64,000 bases of DNA from UBA6623 sp965248235 (GTDB lineage Bacteria > Acidobacteriota > Terriglobia > Bryobacterales > UBA6623), in NCBI GenBank assembly GCA_965248235.1, contig CBDFIU010000005.1, forward strand, positions 1,302,001 through 1,366,000, written 5' to 3'. This document shows, piece by piece, positions 7,953-17,033 of the stretch. The position numbers were made by a program, and so were the translations under genes. The notes beneath the pieces are model-generated. The model ran no database searches, had not been told where the DNA came from, and worked only from the letters and a program-made list of their open reading frames with translations. Each line of letters opens with the position of its first letter. Within the stretch, counting starts at the first letter, position 1.

Positions 7953-9368
7953 ATGAAATTCGTCGTTGCTATTGGGCTGGTTGTTGCCTCGGCTGTTGTA
8001 GCCGACGCGGGTGATTGGTCGATGTTTCGGGGTCCCAACGCCTCGGGAGTCGTCGAGGCGACAGGGCTTCCCGTCGAATTTTCACCCGAGAACAATCTCG
8101 TCTGGAAAGCCCCCTTGCCGCCGGGACACTCTTCGCCCGTCTTCGGCGACGACACGATCTTCCTCACCGGTTGGGAAGGCGACTCGCTGTTTACTTTCGC
8201 GATCAGTCGCGACGACGGCAAAATCCGCTGGCGCAGGGAACTCAAGCGCGGCCACGACGGGGAATTGCATGACGACAACAGCCCGGCTTCACCCAGTCCA
8301 GTCACCGACGGCCGCAACGTGTACGTCATGTTCCAAGACGTCGGCCTGCTCTCCTATGGCCCCGACGGCAATGAGCGTTGGCGTATTCCGCTGGGGCCGT
8401 TCAACAACCCCATGGGGATGGGCACGTCGCCAGTGCTTGCCGAGGGCAAGATTATTCAAGTGTGCGATTCCGAATCGGGCTCGTTCATTTTCGCTGCCGA
8501 CAAAGAGAGCGGAGAGATCGTGTGGCGCAAGGAACGTCCTCTGGCCGCGCGCGGGTTTTCGACGCCGCTTCTCTACACGCCCAAAGACGGCGGCGGGCTA
8601 CAGGTTTTGGTCGCCGGCTCGTTTCAGATCGAGGCGTACGCAGTCGCGGACGGCGAGAAAATCTGGTGGGTGCGCGGGCTGACCTGGCAACTTAAGCCCA
8701 CGCCTGTAATGGACGCGGACACGATTTACGTCCAAAACTGGGCGGGCAACGCGGACTTGGGCAAACAAGAGGACGTTCCGGCTTTCGAGGAGATTCTCAA
8801 GACCCACGACAAAGACGGCGACGGCGCCCTCGCGCCCGAGGAAGCCCCCGACCCGAAGATGGCAAAGAGTTGGGAGGGTTTCGATCTAGACCGCGACGGC
8901 GTGATAGGACCGCGCGACTGGGAGTTCCATCGCATGAAGCGGGCGGCGGTGAATGCCGTGCAGGCCATCCGCCTCGGCGGCACCGGCGACATGACCGAGG
9001 GCGCCTTTCGCTGGCGTCACTATAAAACGCTCCCCAACGTCCCGTCGCCGCTGCTATACAAGGGCATTCTCTACACGATGAAAGAGGGCGGCATTCTGAC
9101 GGCCTACGACGCGGAGACGGGGGAGATCCTCAAACAGGGCCGCTTGAAAGACGCCCTGGGGCGCTATTTTTCGGCGCCCGTCGCGGCCGACGGCAAGATC
9201 TACGTCACCAGTGAAGAGGGCAAGCTGACCGTGCTGCGGGCCGGGGCCGATTGGGAAGTGCTGGCAACGAACGACATGGGCGACCCGTGCTACGCCACGC
9301 CGGCGATTGTCGACGGGCAGATCTTTGTTCGCAGCACGGCCGGACTTTACTGTTTTGCGAAGCGGTGA
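7953..9368 (+). CDS. Secreted PQQ-type beta-propeller protein with EF-hand insert
   Basis: A 471-residue protein with a signal peptide (about residues 1-18, VVADA) and WD40-like PQQ propeller blades (DWSMFRGPNASG, AADKESGEIVW, AYDAETGEILK). An insertion in the middle carries two EF-hand-like calcium loops, DKDGDGALAPEE and DLDRDGVIGPRD. No PQQ-dehydrogenase catalytic residues are obvious, so it is more likely a binding or structural propeller than an enzyme. Start is the ATG at 7953, after GGAGAGGA. The longer open frame upstream is antisense to the divergent ATPase and was rejected. lpxB follows 55 bases later. Confidence 0.88.
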   Translation: MKFVVAIGLVVASAVVADAGDWSMFRGPNASGVVEATGLPVEFSPENNLVWKAPLPPGHSSPVFGDDTIFLTGWEGDSLFTFAISRDDGKIRWRRELKRGHDGELHDDNSPASPSPVTDGRNVYVMFQDVGLLSYGPDGNERWRIPLGPFNNPMGMGTSPVLAEGKIIQVCDSESGSFIFAADKESGEIVWRKERPLAARGFSTPLLYTPKDGGGLQVLVAGSFQIEAYAVADGEKIWWVRGLTWQLKPTPVMDADTIYVQNWAGNADLGKQEDVPAFEEILKTHDKDGDGALAPEEAPDPKMAKSWEGFDLDRDGVIGPRDWEFHRMKRAAVNAVQAIRLGGTGDMTEGAFRWRHYKTLPNVPSPLLYKGILYTMKEGGILTAYDAETGEILKQGRLKDALGRYFSAPVAADGKIYVTSEEGKLTVLRAGADWEVLATNDMGDPCYATPAIVDGQIFVRSTAGLYCFAKR

Positions 9369-9423
9369 GGACGGTTTGCCGATGAGCCGGCCCGCCGGTC
9401 TTCGATACACTGAACCTCACCCG

Positions 9424-10566
9424 ATGAAGATTCTCGTTTCAGCCGGCGAAGCGTCGGGGGACCGCTATAGCGCCGAGTTGGTTGAAGCGCTCCGCAAGCG
9501 GTTTCCTAAAGCCGAGTTCTTCGGCTGCGCGGGCAAGCGACTGCGGGCGTCGGGCGTCCGCGCGGTTGTCGAAAGCGAAGAAATCGCCGTGGTCGGGATC
9601 TTCGAGGTCATCCGCCACATCCCGCGCGTGTTCGGAGTTCTCAAGCGTCTGGCTCGCGCGGCCCGGCGGGAGCGGCCGGCGATGGCGATTCTCACCGATT
9701 CGCCCGATTTTCACTTGCGTCTGGCCGCTAAGTTGAGAAAAGAGAGCGTTCCGATTTTCTACTACGTCGCGCCGCAGGTCTGGGCTTGGCGCAAGGGGCG
9801 ACTACGGGTGTTGCGCCGAGTTGTCGATCATCTGCTGTGCATCTTCCCGTTCGAACAAGAATACTTTCGCGGCAATGGAATCGAGGCCACTTTCGTCGGG
9901 CATCCGCTCAACGGGAAGGTGACCGCGACAATGTCGCGCGCGGAATTCTTTCAAGCTCACGGGCTCGATGAGCAAGCGCCTCTGATTGCTTTGTTGCCCG
10001 GCAGCCGGCGCGGTGAGGCGCGGCGTCATCTCGAACCGTTGCTGGGCGCGGTAGAGCGATTACGCCGCGGGCGGCGCCTGAACTTCGTCCTGCCGGCGTC
10101 GTCAACGACGGGGAAGGAGTTTTTTGCGGAACGCATTTCCGATTCCACCGTCCATATAATTGAAGGCAATACGGAAAACGCGCTGGGGCATGCCGATTTG
10201 GCGTTAACAGCCAGTGGAACCGTGACGGTCGAAGCGGCGCTGTTGGGTGCTCCGATGGTTGTTTTCTACCGCGTGACCACCCCGTCGTGGCTGGTCGGCA
10301 AGCTGTTGGTGGACGTACCCTTCTACAGCATGGTGAACCTTCTCGCGGGGCGGCGAATTGTCCCGGAGTTGATTCAAGGCGATTGCACGGCGGAACGGCT
10401 GGCGGCCGAGGCGGAAAGACTTTTGGATGATGACGAGGCGCGCGAAACGATGCGGCGAGAGTTGGCCGAAATCGGGAAAAGTCTCGAAACATCGCGGCCT
10501 GCGGCCGAACGGGCGGCGGAGGTGATATGCACGGAATTCAAACTCCAGGGGGGATCGGCGGCATGA
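9424..10566 (+). CDS. lpxB: Lipid-A-disaccharide synthase
   Basis: A 380-residue glycosyltransferase (GT19) that joins UDP-2,3-diacylglucosamine and lipid X into the lipid A disaccharide at the inner membrane. Family hallmarks are ILVSAGEASGDRYSA at the N-terminus, LTDSPDFHLRLA, FYYVAPQVWAWRKGR, FVGHPL, LLPGSRRGEARRH and ALTASGTVTVEAALL. The length is normal. The ATG at 9424 begins the conserved MKILVSAGE; the frame upstream is unrelated. Its TGA (10564-10566) overlaps the next ATG (ATGA), so the two genes are translationally coupled. It is the clearest evidence here for a Gram-negative LPS envelope. Confidence 0.96.
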   Translation: MKILVSAGEASGDRYSAELVEALRKRFPKAEFFGCAGKRLRASGVRAVVESEEIAVVGIFEVIRHIPRVFGVLKRLARAARRERPAMAILTDSPDFHLRLAAKLRKESVPIFYYVAPQVWAWRKGRLRVLRRVVDHLLCIFPFEQEYFRGNGIEATFVGHPLNGKVTATMSRAEFFQAHGLDEQAPLIALLPGSRRGEARRHLEPLLGAVERLRRGRRLNFVLPASSTTGKEFFAERISDSTVHIIEGNTENALGHADLALTASGTVTVEAALLGAPMVVFYRVTTPSWLVGKLLVDVPFYSMVNLLAGRRIVPELIQGDCTAERLAAEAERLLDDDEARETMRRELAEIGKSLETSRPAAERAAEVICTEFKLQGGSAA

Positions 10567-12599
10567 GACAGGCGCGATCGACACAGGCGCGAAGCGTCGG
10601 CGCGCGCGGCGAGACCCGCCGCGGTTTTTGGGCGCTCGGCCTGCTTCCGGTCGCCTTGGCCATAAGCTTGGCCGCCCCGGCGAGGGCGCAAGTCGAGCGG
10701 CCTCGTATCGACGTCGACTTCTACGACATTGACGCCGAGATCGACCTGGCGACGCAGACTCTCGAAGCGCGAGTAGACGTGCGCTTCACGCCGACCGAAG
10801 CCACCGACAACGTCGTTTTCGAATTGCACAACGCCCTCAACGTGAGCCGCGTGGAAGGCGAGGACGGTTCGGAAATACCCGCCGTTCGTTACGGTCAGGA
10901 TTTCACGGTCCGTTTGAACTTCCCGCGATCCCTGGCTCCGGAACAAGCCGTAACCGTAACGTTTTTCTACGACGGCCAACTCGAAGGCACCCGCGATTCC
11001 CCCGTCGAAGGCTACGACCTGGCGACGATCGAGGCTTCGCGCGCCTACCTGCTCTACCCGGCGCGTTGGTTTCCCGTGAATGGTTACGGGGCGGACCGCT
11101 TTGCCGCCAATATTCATGTGAGTGTGGACCGCGGTCTGAAGGTCATCGGTAGCGGACTGTCGACTTCGGAAGAAAGTGACGAGAAGGTTCGTTATTCGTT
11201 TGAGTTCAGCCGGGCGTCGTTTCCCGGCAGCATTGCCGTCGTCTCGGGCGACGCCGTCAGCGTCGAGAGCGAAGGCGTGACGACCGACGTCTTTTTCTCC
11301 TCGGCCGACGAAGAAACGGCCGACTTGTACGGCGAAGCCGTCGGCCCGATAGTGCAATATTTCACGGGCCGATTTTTGCCGCCGTATTCAACCTCGTTGA
11401 CCCTCGTCGAGGTCGGCGATCTCGCCCCGGCCGGTTATGCCGCGCCCGGTATTATCTTCTTGAGTTCCTATTCCCTTACGCCCGACGTCAACCGCCAATT
11501 ACTGGGCACCCAAGTCGCTCGGCAGTGGTGGGGCGCGGTGACGTCGCCCGGAAGCCGCAACCACACTTGGCTCAACGACGGTATGGCGCTCTATTCCGCG
11601 ATGCTGTTTGTCGAGGAACAGGACGGCGAGACGGGCTTCGATCCGCTGGTCGAATCGGTCCGCATCAACGCGTTGACCTACGACGACGTGCCGTTGGTTC
11701 AGGCGGGAAGGTTGGAAGAGTTCTCGCAAGAGGTCACGGCCTTGGCCGGCTACAAAGGCGCCATGGTCCTTCATATGCTCCGCTGGGCGATCGGCGACGA
11801 GGCGTTCTTCCAAACCTTATCGAATTTCATAGAGAAGTATGCCTGGCAAACGATGTCGACCGACGCCTTTCGCGAAACCGCCGAGGCGGTCAGCGGCAAG
11901 AGTCTCGAGCCGTTCTTCATCCAATGGACCGAGTCGCAAGGGACGCCGGAGTTCTCCCAGGAATACACCATCTATCGCCTTGGCGAGGGCGAAGGTTTTC
12001 GCGTGATCGGTAAGGTCAAGCAAGACATGGACACCTTTCGCATGCCGATCGAGTTGAAGATCGAAACCGAAGGCGAACCCGAGTTTGAAACGATCGACGT
12101 CAGCGGAACATCGTCCGATTACACGATCGATACGTTTGGGAAACCGCGTCGGGTTGTGCTCGACCCCAAGAACCGCATCCTACGCTTTGACGAGAAAATT
12201 CGGGTTCGAGTGGAGATTCGCAGGGGTGAGCAACTTGTCGAACTCGGCTATTACAACGAAGCGCTCACGAACTACCAAAAAGCCCTCGATATCAACCGCT
12301 ATAGCTCACTGTCCCACTATCGCGTGGGCGAAGTCTTTCTCTTGCAGAACAACTACCAATCGGCGGCAAACGAATTTCGTGAATCGCTGAACGGCGATCA
12401 GGAGCCGGAGTGGACCATGGTGTGGTCGCACATCAACCTGGGCAAGATTTTCGACGTCACCGGCCAACGCGAGCGCGCTGTCAACGAGTACCAACTCGCC
12501 ATCCGCACGCGCGACAACACCCAGGGCGCGCAGGACGAAGCCCGCAAATACCTCGAGAATCCCTACCGCCGCAAGCGCCGCGAAGAGCGGCTGTATTAA
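10563..12599 (+). CDS. M1-aminopeptidase-fold protein with TPR tail, zinc site lost
   Basis: A 678-residue exported protein (signal peptide ending APARAQ near residue 40). It has the N-terminal beta domain and thermolysin-like fold of M1 aminopeptidases, then TPR helices from about 560 to 660. Where active enzymes have HELAHQWWGN, this one has TQVARQWWGA (residues ~315-324). The downstream zinc-ligand motif WLNEGFA is WLNDGMA, and no GxMEN motif is visible. The HExxH site is therefore gone, and I infer it is not a peptidase but a binding or scaffold protein. Start is the ATG at 10563, overlapping the lpxB stop; the open frame upstream lies inside lpxB. Confidence 0.85.
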   Translation: MRQARSTQARSVGARGETRRGFWALGLLPVALAISLAAPARAQVERPRIDVDFYDIDAEIDLATQTLEARVDVRFTPTEATDNVVFELHNALNVSRVEGEDGSEIPAVRYGQDFTVRLNFPRSLAPEQAVTVTFFYDGQLEGTRDSPVEGYDLATIEASRAYLLYPARWFPVNGYGADRFAANIHVSVDRGLKVIGSGLSTSEESDEKVRYSFEFSRASFPGSIAVVSGDAVSVESEGVTTDVFFSSADEETADLYGEAVGPIVQYFTGRFLPPYSTSLTLVEVGDLAPAGYAAPGIIFLSSYSLTPDVNRQLLGTQVARQWWGAVTSPGSRNHTWLNDGMALYSAMLFVEEQDGETGFDPLVESVRINALTYDDVPLVQAGRLEEFSQEVTALAGYKGAMVLHMLRWAIGDEAFFQTLSNFIEKYAWQTMSTDAFRETAEAVSGKSLEPFFIQWTESQGTPEFSQEYTIYRLGEGEGFRVIGKVKQDMDTFRMPIELKIETEGEPEFETIDVSGTSSDYTIDTFGKPRRVVLDPKNRILRFDEKIRVRVEIRRGEQLVELGYYNEALTNYQKALDINRYSSLSHYRVGEVFLLQNNYQSAANEFRESLNGDQEPEWTMVWSHINLGKIFDVTGQRERAVNEYQLAIRTRDNTQGAQDEARKYLENPYRRKRREERLY

Positions 12600-12634
12600 C
12601 CGGCATCGTTAAACTGAACCGAATGCAGAGCCAG

Positions 12635-12658
12635 AGCCCAGAGCGCAAGCGACGGGCC
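12635..12658. repeat. Intergenic palindromic repeat, copy 2 (inverted partial copy at 12756-12767)
   Basis: The unit with core GAGCGCAAGCGACGGGCC matches 4114-4138 with only a few changes. It can fold as GCCC...GGGC with an inner GC pair closing a GCAA loop. A partial inverted copy (GGGCCCGTCGCT) lies about 100 bases on. The 201-base gap 12600-12800 between two convergent genes holds nothing else I can identify. Confidence 0.45.
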
Positions 12659-12800
12659 AAGCGCAAGCAACCGCCCATGCGCTTCGGCACTGCGTCCCCC
12701 TGAAACGTTTCGCATCTCGAGATTGTTTTCTCCCAGCTCGACACAGTTGTAGCCTGGGCCCGTCGCTGTCTCTATGCTGTGAAGTGCAGTATGTATGCGC

Positions 12801-15065
12801 CTATCGGCCGTCCGCCGTCTCGGGTCGGCGGACCACGGCTTTGGCGGCGGCTACGTTGCCGCGGCTGTCGGCGACGCGAACGGCGACGGTATGCTCGGAG
12901 CTGTCCACTTCGGCCGTCTCGAAGTCGAAGGAGAGATTACCGGAATCAAACAGGCGCGTTGTCGGCGCCACGGGGGTCCACTCCCCGCCGTCGATGGAGT
13001 ATTCAGCCTTGCGAACCTTCGTTGCGGCGTCCGCGGCGTCGAGCCGCACCCGGAGTCGCGTCTCGATCCGCTCGGCTGCGACATTTGACAAAATAGGCGC
13101 GCTGTTGTCAACGAGGAATGGCTCGCTTGTGCGGGTATCGGTCTCCGCTTGGCCGTGCGGATTCGACAGTCGGTCCGACACGGTCACGCGAACGCGGTAA
13201 AGACCGTCCGCGAAAGCGGTCGAATCCCAGCTATGGTAGGCGGTTTCGAAGTCGTCTTCGAGAACTTTCCACTCCGATTCGGATTCACCTCGTATTTCCA
13301 AGCGGTAGGTTAGCTTGTCTTGATTCGGGTCACGCACTGCCCAACGGGCGCCGATGCGACCGATTTCCTGGGTCACCATGTTGGGCTTTGTCGGCCGCAC
13401 AGGAGGCTTCGCCGGAGGCTTTGCGTCAAGTGGGGGGAGATTCCGATTGCGAACTACACTCGGCTTGGGAGCCGTCACAAAGCGAAGATTGGGCCCGACC
13501 ATCTGTAGATGAGTAAGTTTCGGCGCGACGTTTTTAGGTAGGTAATACAGGCGAACCGATTCCAGGAGAGGAGAGTCACCTTCGGCTGTCGGATTGAGCG
13601 TCGCGCGCCATTGAACGAAACGAGAGGCCGGGGAGCCGGCCGGTCCGCCGTCGGATTCGGTGACCGCCGCCGACCAATCACTCCAGTTTCGAGCGGTCCC
13701 GCGTAAGTTGCCGCTTCTTGTCGAGACCGCGATGCCGTTCGAGCCCGCGCCGGTGCCGCGCCACTGGATGCGACCCCATTCCGAAAAGATGTTCGCGTCG
13801 AAGGCCTCGCTCGTGAAGACACCTTCGGCGGCCGGGCCGGGGCCGAGTTCGTAGACGGCTCCGATATTACTCGTGGCGGCGAAGAGGCGTCCATCGGACC
13901 CGGCGGCGAGGGCGGTGATCTGCTTGGACGGGGTGGAGAGCACCAACGACCACGCCGTTTTCGAATCGAGCCTCAGCAAGTGCCCTCGATCCCCCGAGCC
14001 GATGACGAGTTTGCCGTCGCCGTCGAGGCCCAGGGCGTAGACGATGTCTTTGTCGGAACGCCACACCACCTCCGGTTGACCGTCGGGGCGGATGCGATAA
14101 ACCTCGCTGCCGCCGACGATCTTTGCTTTGACGTTGGCGGTCGCCGGCCGAGCGGCTTGCTGTCGGGCGGCGGTTGCGTTCCCCGGCATTAGGGCCGCGC
14201 CGGCCGCCGCGGGCGCCGACGGCGTCGTCGCGGCGGGGAGCGGAGGGGGCGGCGCGCCCGCTGTGCGTTTACCGACGGCGGAGGCATACACGGTCCCGTC
14301 GGCGGCGCGAACCAGAGCCGTGATCTCTTTCTTCGCCGTTTGGTAAAGCACGAAGCCGTGCGGCTCGGCATCGGCTGAGCTGCTGGAAACGCGCAGGATC
14401 AGGCCTCCCGGGTCGGTTCCGACGACGAGGGTTCCGTCGTCAACGACGCTGATCGCCCGCACATGGGTTTGCTCAGTATCGAAATAGAGCGTTCCCTCGC
14501 CCGAGGGCGAGACCCGAAAGATCCGTCCCTTGGCGCCGCAGGCGAGAAAGAGATTGCCGTCGGAGTCGAAGGCCATGTCCCAGATGTAGTCGGCGTCGGG
14601 GTCGAAGAAGACGGAGGCGTTGCCCTCGGCGTCGATCTTGAAGACCTTGGCATCGGGGGATGCGGCGGCGTAGATGTTGCCGTCAGGACCAACGGCGAGG
14701 GCGCGGATCTCCACCGCATCGGTTTCAAACAGGGTGGTCGTCTCGCCATTGGGAGTAACCCGCAAGACCTTGGCTTCGGGGCCGGCGCCGATGTAGAGAT
14801 TGCCTTGACCGTCAACGGCCAGCGCTTGGAAGTAGGAAGACGGCGCTTCGTGGATTTGCCGCGGCCGGGGCGCGAGCAGCAGTTTGCCGTCGCTTCGGAT
14901 CGAGACGCCTTCCGCCCGGCCCTTCTCAAAGTGCTCGAAGGTCGTTTGGTCCCAGGTCTTGGTGGTTTCGGCGGATGCGTGGGGGCATTGCGCGATCAAC
15001 GCCGCGGCGGCCGTGCCCCCGACGGCGATTCTTCGAAGAAGCCGAATGGCAAAGTGTCTGGTCAC
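12801..15065 (-). CDS. Exported beta-propeller protein with Ig/FN3-like C-terminus
   Basis: A 754-residue protein with a twin-arginine-rich, hydrophobic signal peptide (about residues 8-32). The N-terminal half has six or more propeller blades of the type ALAVDGQGNLYIGAG, LAVGPDGNIYAAASP and MAFDSDGNLFLACG (NHL/SMP-30-like). A Pro/Ala-rich linker (about 270-320) interrupts the blades. The C-terminal third looks like beta-sandwich modules (LYRVRVTVSDR, LRVRLDAADAATKVRKAEYS). It starts with GTG at 15065, overlapping the stop of the S55 gene (GTGA), so it is the last cistron of the sulfatase/S55 operon. No enzyme motif is visible; a surface-binding or sensor role is likely. Confidence 0.8.
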   Translation of the reverse strand: MTRHFAIRLLRRIAVGGTAAAALIAQCPHASAETTKTWDQTTFEHFEKGRAEGVSIRSDGKLLLAPRPRQIHEAPSSYFQALAVDGQGNLYIGAGPEAKVLRVTPNGETTTLFETDAVEIRALAVGPDGNIYAAASPDAKVFKIDAEGNASVFFDPDADYIWDMAFDSDGNLFLACGAKGRIFRVSPSGEGTLYFDTEQTHVRAISVVDDGTLVVGTDPGGLILRVSSSSADAEPHGFVLYQTAKKEITALVRAADGTVYASAVGKRTAGAPPPPLPAATTPSAPAAAGAALMPGNATAARQQAARPATANVKAKIVGGSEVYRIRPDGQPEVVWRSDKDIVYALGLDGDGKLVIGSGDRGHLLRLDSKTAWSLVLSTPSKQITALAAGSDGRLFAATSNIGAVYELGPGPAAEGVFTSEAFDANIFSEWGRIQWRGTGAGSNGIAVSTRSGNLRGTARNWSDWSAAVTESDGGPAGSPASRFVQWRATLNPTAEGDSPLLESVRLYYLPKNVAPKLTHLQMVGPNLRFVTAPKPSVVRNRNLPPLDAKPPAKPPVRPTKPNMVTQEIGRIGARWAVRDPNQDKLTYRLEIRGESESEWKVLEDDFETAYHSWDSTAFADGLYRVRVTVSDRLSNPHGQAETDTRTSEPFLVDNSAPILSNVAAERIETRLRVRLDAADAATKVRKAEYSIDGGEWTPVAPTTRLFDSGNLSFDFETAEVDSSEHTVAVRVADSRGNVAAAKAVVRRPETADGR

Positions 15066-16966
15066 TGGACCTCGATGTCGATGATTTGGCGGCCGCTGAC
15101 GATCGTATCGAACGACATGACGCTCTGATCGAGCGTGGACTCGCGCTCGACGAAAAGCCGCCGGCTCGCCGTGCCCTGCATCACATTGAGCACGGATGGC
15201 GGCAAGCTGGGCAGCGTCTTGTCGTCGAAGTGAGCCGTCGCCTCGGGGTGGCGCAGGGTTACGAAAAGCTGATGGTTGCCGTGTTCTTTGTTCATTACAG
15301 AGACGGTCTCGGCAAGCGACATCAAGCGATTCCGCGCACCGGCCATGCGGGTACCGCGATCGAGGGTTTGAGCGTCGCTGATGAGGACGCGCAATCGTCC
15401 TTCGGCGGCGGGAATGTTGACTTGGAACGAACGTTCGATGGGGTCGCCGCGATAGGGGCGCAACACGACACTACCCTCGACCTTTTCGCCCGCGCGTACG
15501 CGGGTGCGCTCGAGCCAGGCATTTTCGACGATCGCCAACCGCCGCCGGGGAAGCAAGTCCACGGTGAGATCAACGCGCTCGATGCGGGGCGTGTCGCCCG
15601 TCCCGGCGAAGACCCTTTGAATCTTGTTGCCGACCCAGCCGGCCAGCAGCAGGGGTGGCGGAACGGGCTGGGCGGTGGATGTCCGCATCGTCTCGAGCGA
15701 GATGCTGTGCGAGCCTTCGAAATCGATCTCACCGCTGAGCCGGAAGGTGCTTTCATCGGCGAAATCGTTGAGACCGTAGACGGAGTTAAACAGCGTGAAG
15801 ACGATCAGAGGCGGCGTCCAGCGGCGATTCTGAAAGATGTCGCAGGCGATGTTCTTTTCACGCAGCAGGCGGCCGCTGTCGTCGTAGCGTCTTACGGCAA
15901 TACGGACGGGGATCATCGGCGCTTGCTCGCCCATGACGCCGAGGATGCCCGACTGGCGATCTTGCCGCAGCGCGCCGACAATGTCGCCGGTATTGGCGAT
16001 CTTGACCGGGTTCAGTTTCGACGCCAAAATGGTGATGACGTCGGCGGCGGCCATCGGCATCGCGATCGGCCCCATGCGGAACATCGCGTGACCGAAGGCC
16101 AGCACGCGTTCGCCGTCGTTATAGGTAACGGTCCCAAGCCCGCTGGCCGACAGGTCGCCGGAAACGAGCACGGCGGCCACCGGACTGCCCGGCGATAGAC
16201 TTCGGTCTCCGCTGACGCCGGCCGAAGCGCCGCCGCCGGCCGCGCCCCCCTGCATGACGACCACGCCCGCCTGGCGGAAGTAGCCCCGAAAGACATCGAG
16301 CGCGCCCTGGTGAGCCCCGGAGAAGGTCAGCGGGGTCTCGATCGGGGTGATGTAGGAATCCGCCTTGACCTCGCCGTTGCGGGCATTCCAGATCTCGTGC
16401 GCCAGATCGGGTAGAGCGGCGGGAAAGGCTTGGGCCGGGCGGCCCTCGGGGCTCGAGGTGCTTGCGAAGTCGAACTCGCCGGCGGTCGCATGCGCTTGGA
16501 TCGGGCGGCCCTGGTCGAGCTCGTCGATCTGCAGCATCAGTTCAATCGGCGTAATCCCGGCGATCGAATCGGGCGAAAAGACGCTAAAGCGTAGCGAAAT
16601 CGCGCCCATCAACTTGCCGTTGTAGTAGACCGGGCTGCCGCTCATCCCTCCGGCGACGTTCGTGCGATCGGCCTTGCCCCCGAGCTTGGCCATGATGATG
16701 TGCTGACCGGGACCCCAAGAATTCCGCATGACGCCGAGAACTTCCACCGGCACCGCTTCGGCTTCGTGCCCGGAGAAGACGGTCCAGGCAACGGCTTCCA
16801 TGCCCGGAGTCACTTCGTTAAGAGGCAGGATTTCAACCGGCCCGGGTTTCGGTGGTTCCGCCGCCTCGGCCGTGAGAGCCGCGAGAAGAGCGAGGACGAC
16901 GGCAAAGGGAAGCAGCCGGTATCTTGAAAACCCACGCTCTGGGGATCGCATGAACTCGAAAATCAT
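15062..16966 (-). CDS. SpoIVB-type (S55) peptidase-domain protein
   Basis: About 634 residues with a signal peptide (RYRLLPFAVVLALLAALTAEA). The N-terminal ~250 residues match the peptidase S55/SpoIVB domain: MEAVAWTVFSGHEAEAVPVEVLG and the serine motif GGMSGSPVYYNGKLMGAISLRF split at GMSGSP. The C-terminal part is beta-rich and ends without a known domain. In spore formers the domain cleaves a processing enzyme; here, with no sporulation genes, it is probably an envelope protease or adaptor. I chose the ATG at 16966 (16951 is also possible) over 17044, which would overlap the upstream gene and put 26 residues ahead of the signal. The gene downstream is coupled by a GTGA overlap. Confidence 0.8.
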   Translation of the reverse strand: MIFEFMRSPERGFSRYRLLPFAVVLALLAALTAEAAEPPKPGPVEILPLNEVTPGMEAVAWTVFSGHEAEAVPVEVLGVMRNSWGPGQHIIMAKLGGKADRTNVAGGMSGSPVYYNGKLMGAISLRFSVFSPDSIAGITPIELMLQIDELDQGRPIQAHATAGEFDFASTSSPEGRPAQAFPAALPDLAHEIWNARNGEVKADSYITPIETPLTFSGAHQGALDVFRGYFRQAGVVVMQGGAAGGGASAGVSGDRSLSPGSPVAAVLVSGDLSASGLGTVTYNDGERVLAFGHAMFRMGPIAMPMAAADVITILASKLNPVKIANTGDIVGALRQDRQSGILGVMGEQAPMIPVRIAVRRYDDSGRLLREKNIACDIFQNRRWTPPLIVFTLFNSVYGLNDFADESTFRLSGEIDFEGSHSISLETMRTSTAQPVPPPLLLAGWVGNKIQRVFAGTGDTPRIERVDLTVDLLPRRRLAIVENAWLERTRVRAGEKVEGSVVLRPYRGDPIERSFQVNIPAAEGRLRVLISDAQTLDRGTRMAGARNRLMSLAETVSVMNKEHGNHQLFVTLRHPEATAHFDDKTLPSLPPSVLNVMQGTASRRLFVERESTLDQSVMSFDTIVSGRQIIDIEVQ

Positions 16967-17033
16967 TTTGTGGGCGATTCTTTCTTCATTAGGTATAGCA
17001 CGCGGGTCGGCCGACGTTCCTTGGCAACGCGAG

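Noticed and set aside
7766..8329. N-terminal extension of the ABC ATPase to 8329
   Set aside because: It would be antisense to the signal peptide and first blades of the PQQ protein, and its translation is Ser/Thr/Pro-rich low complexity.
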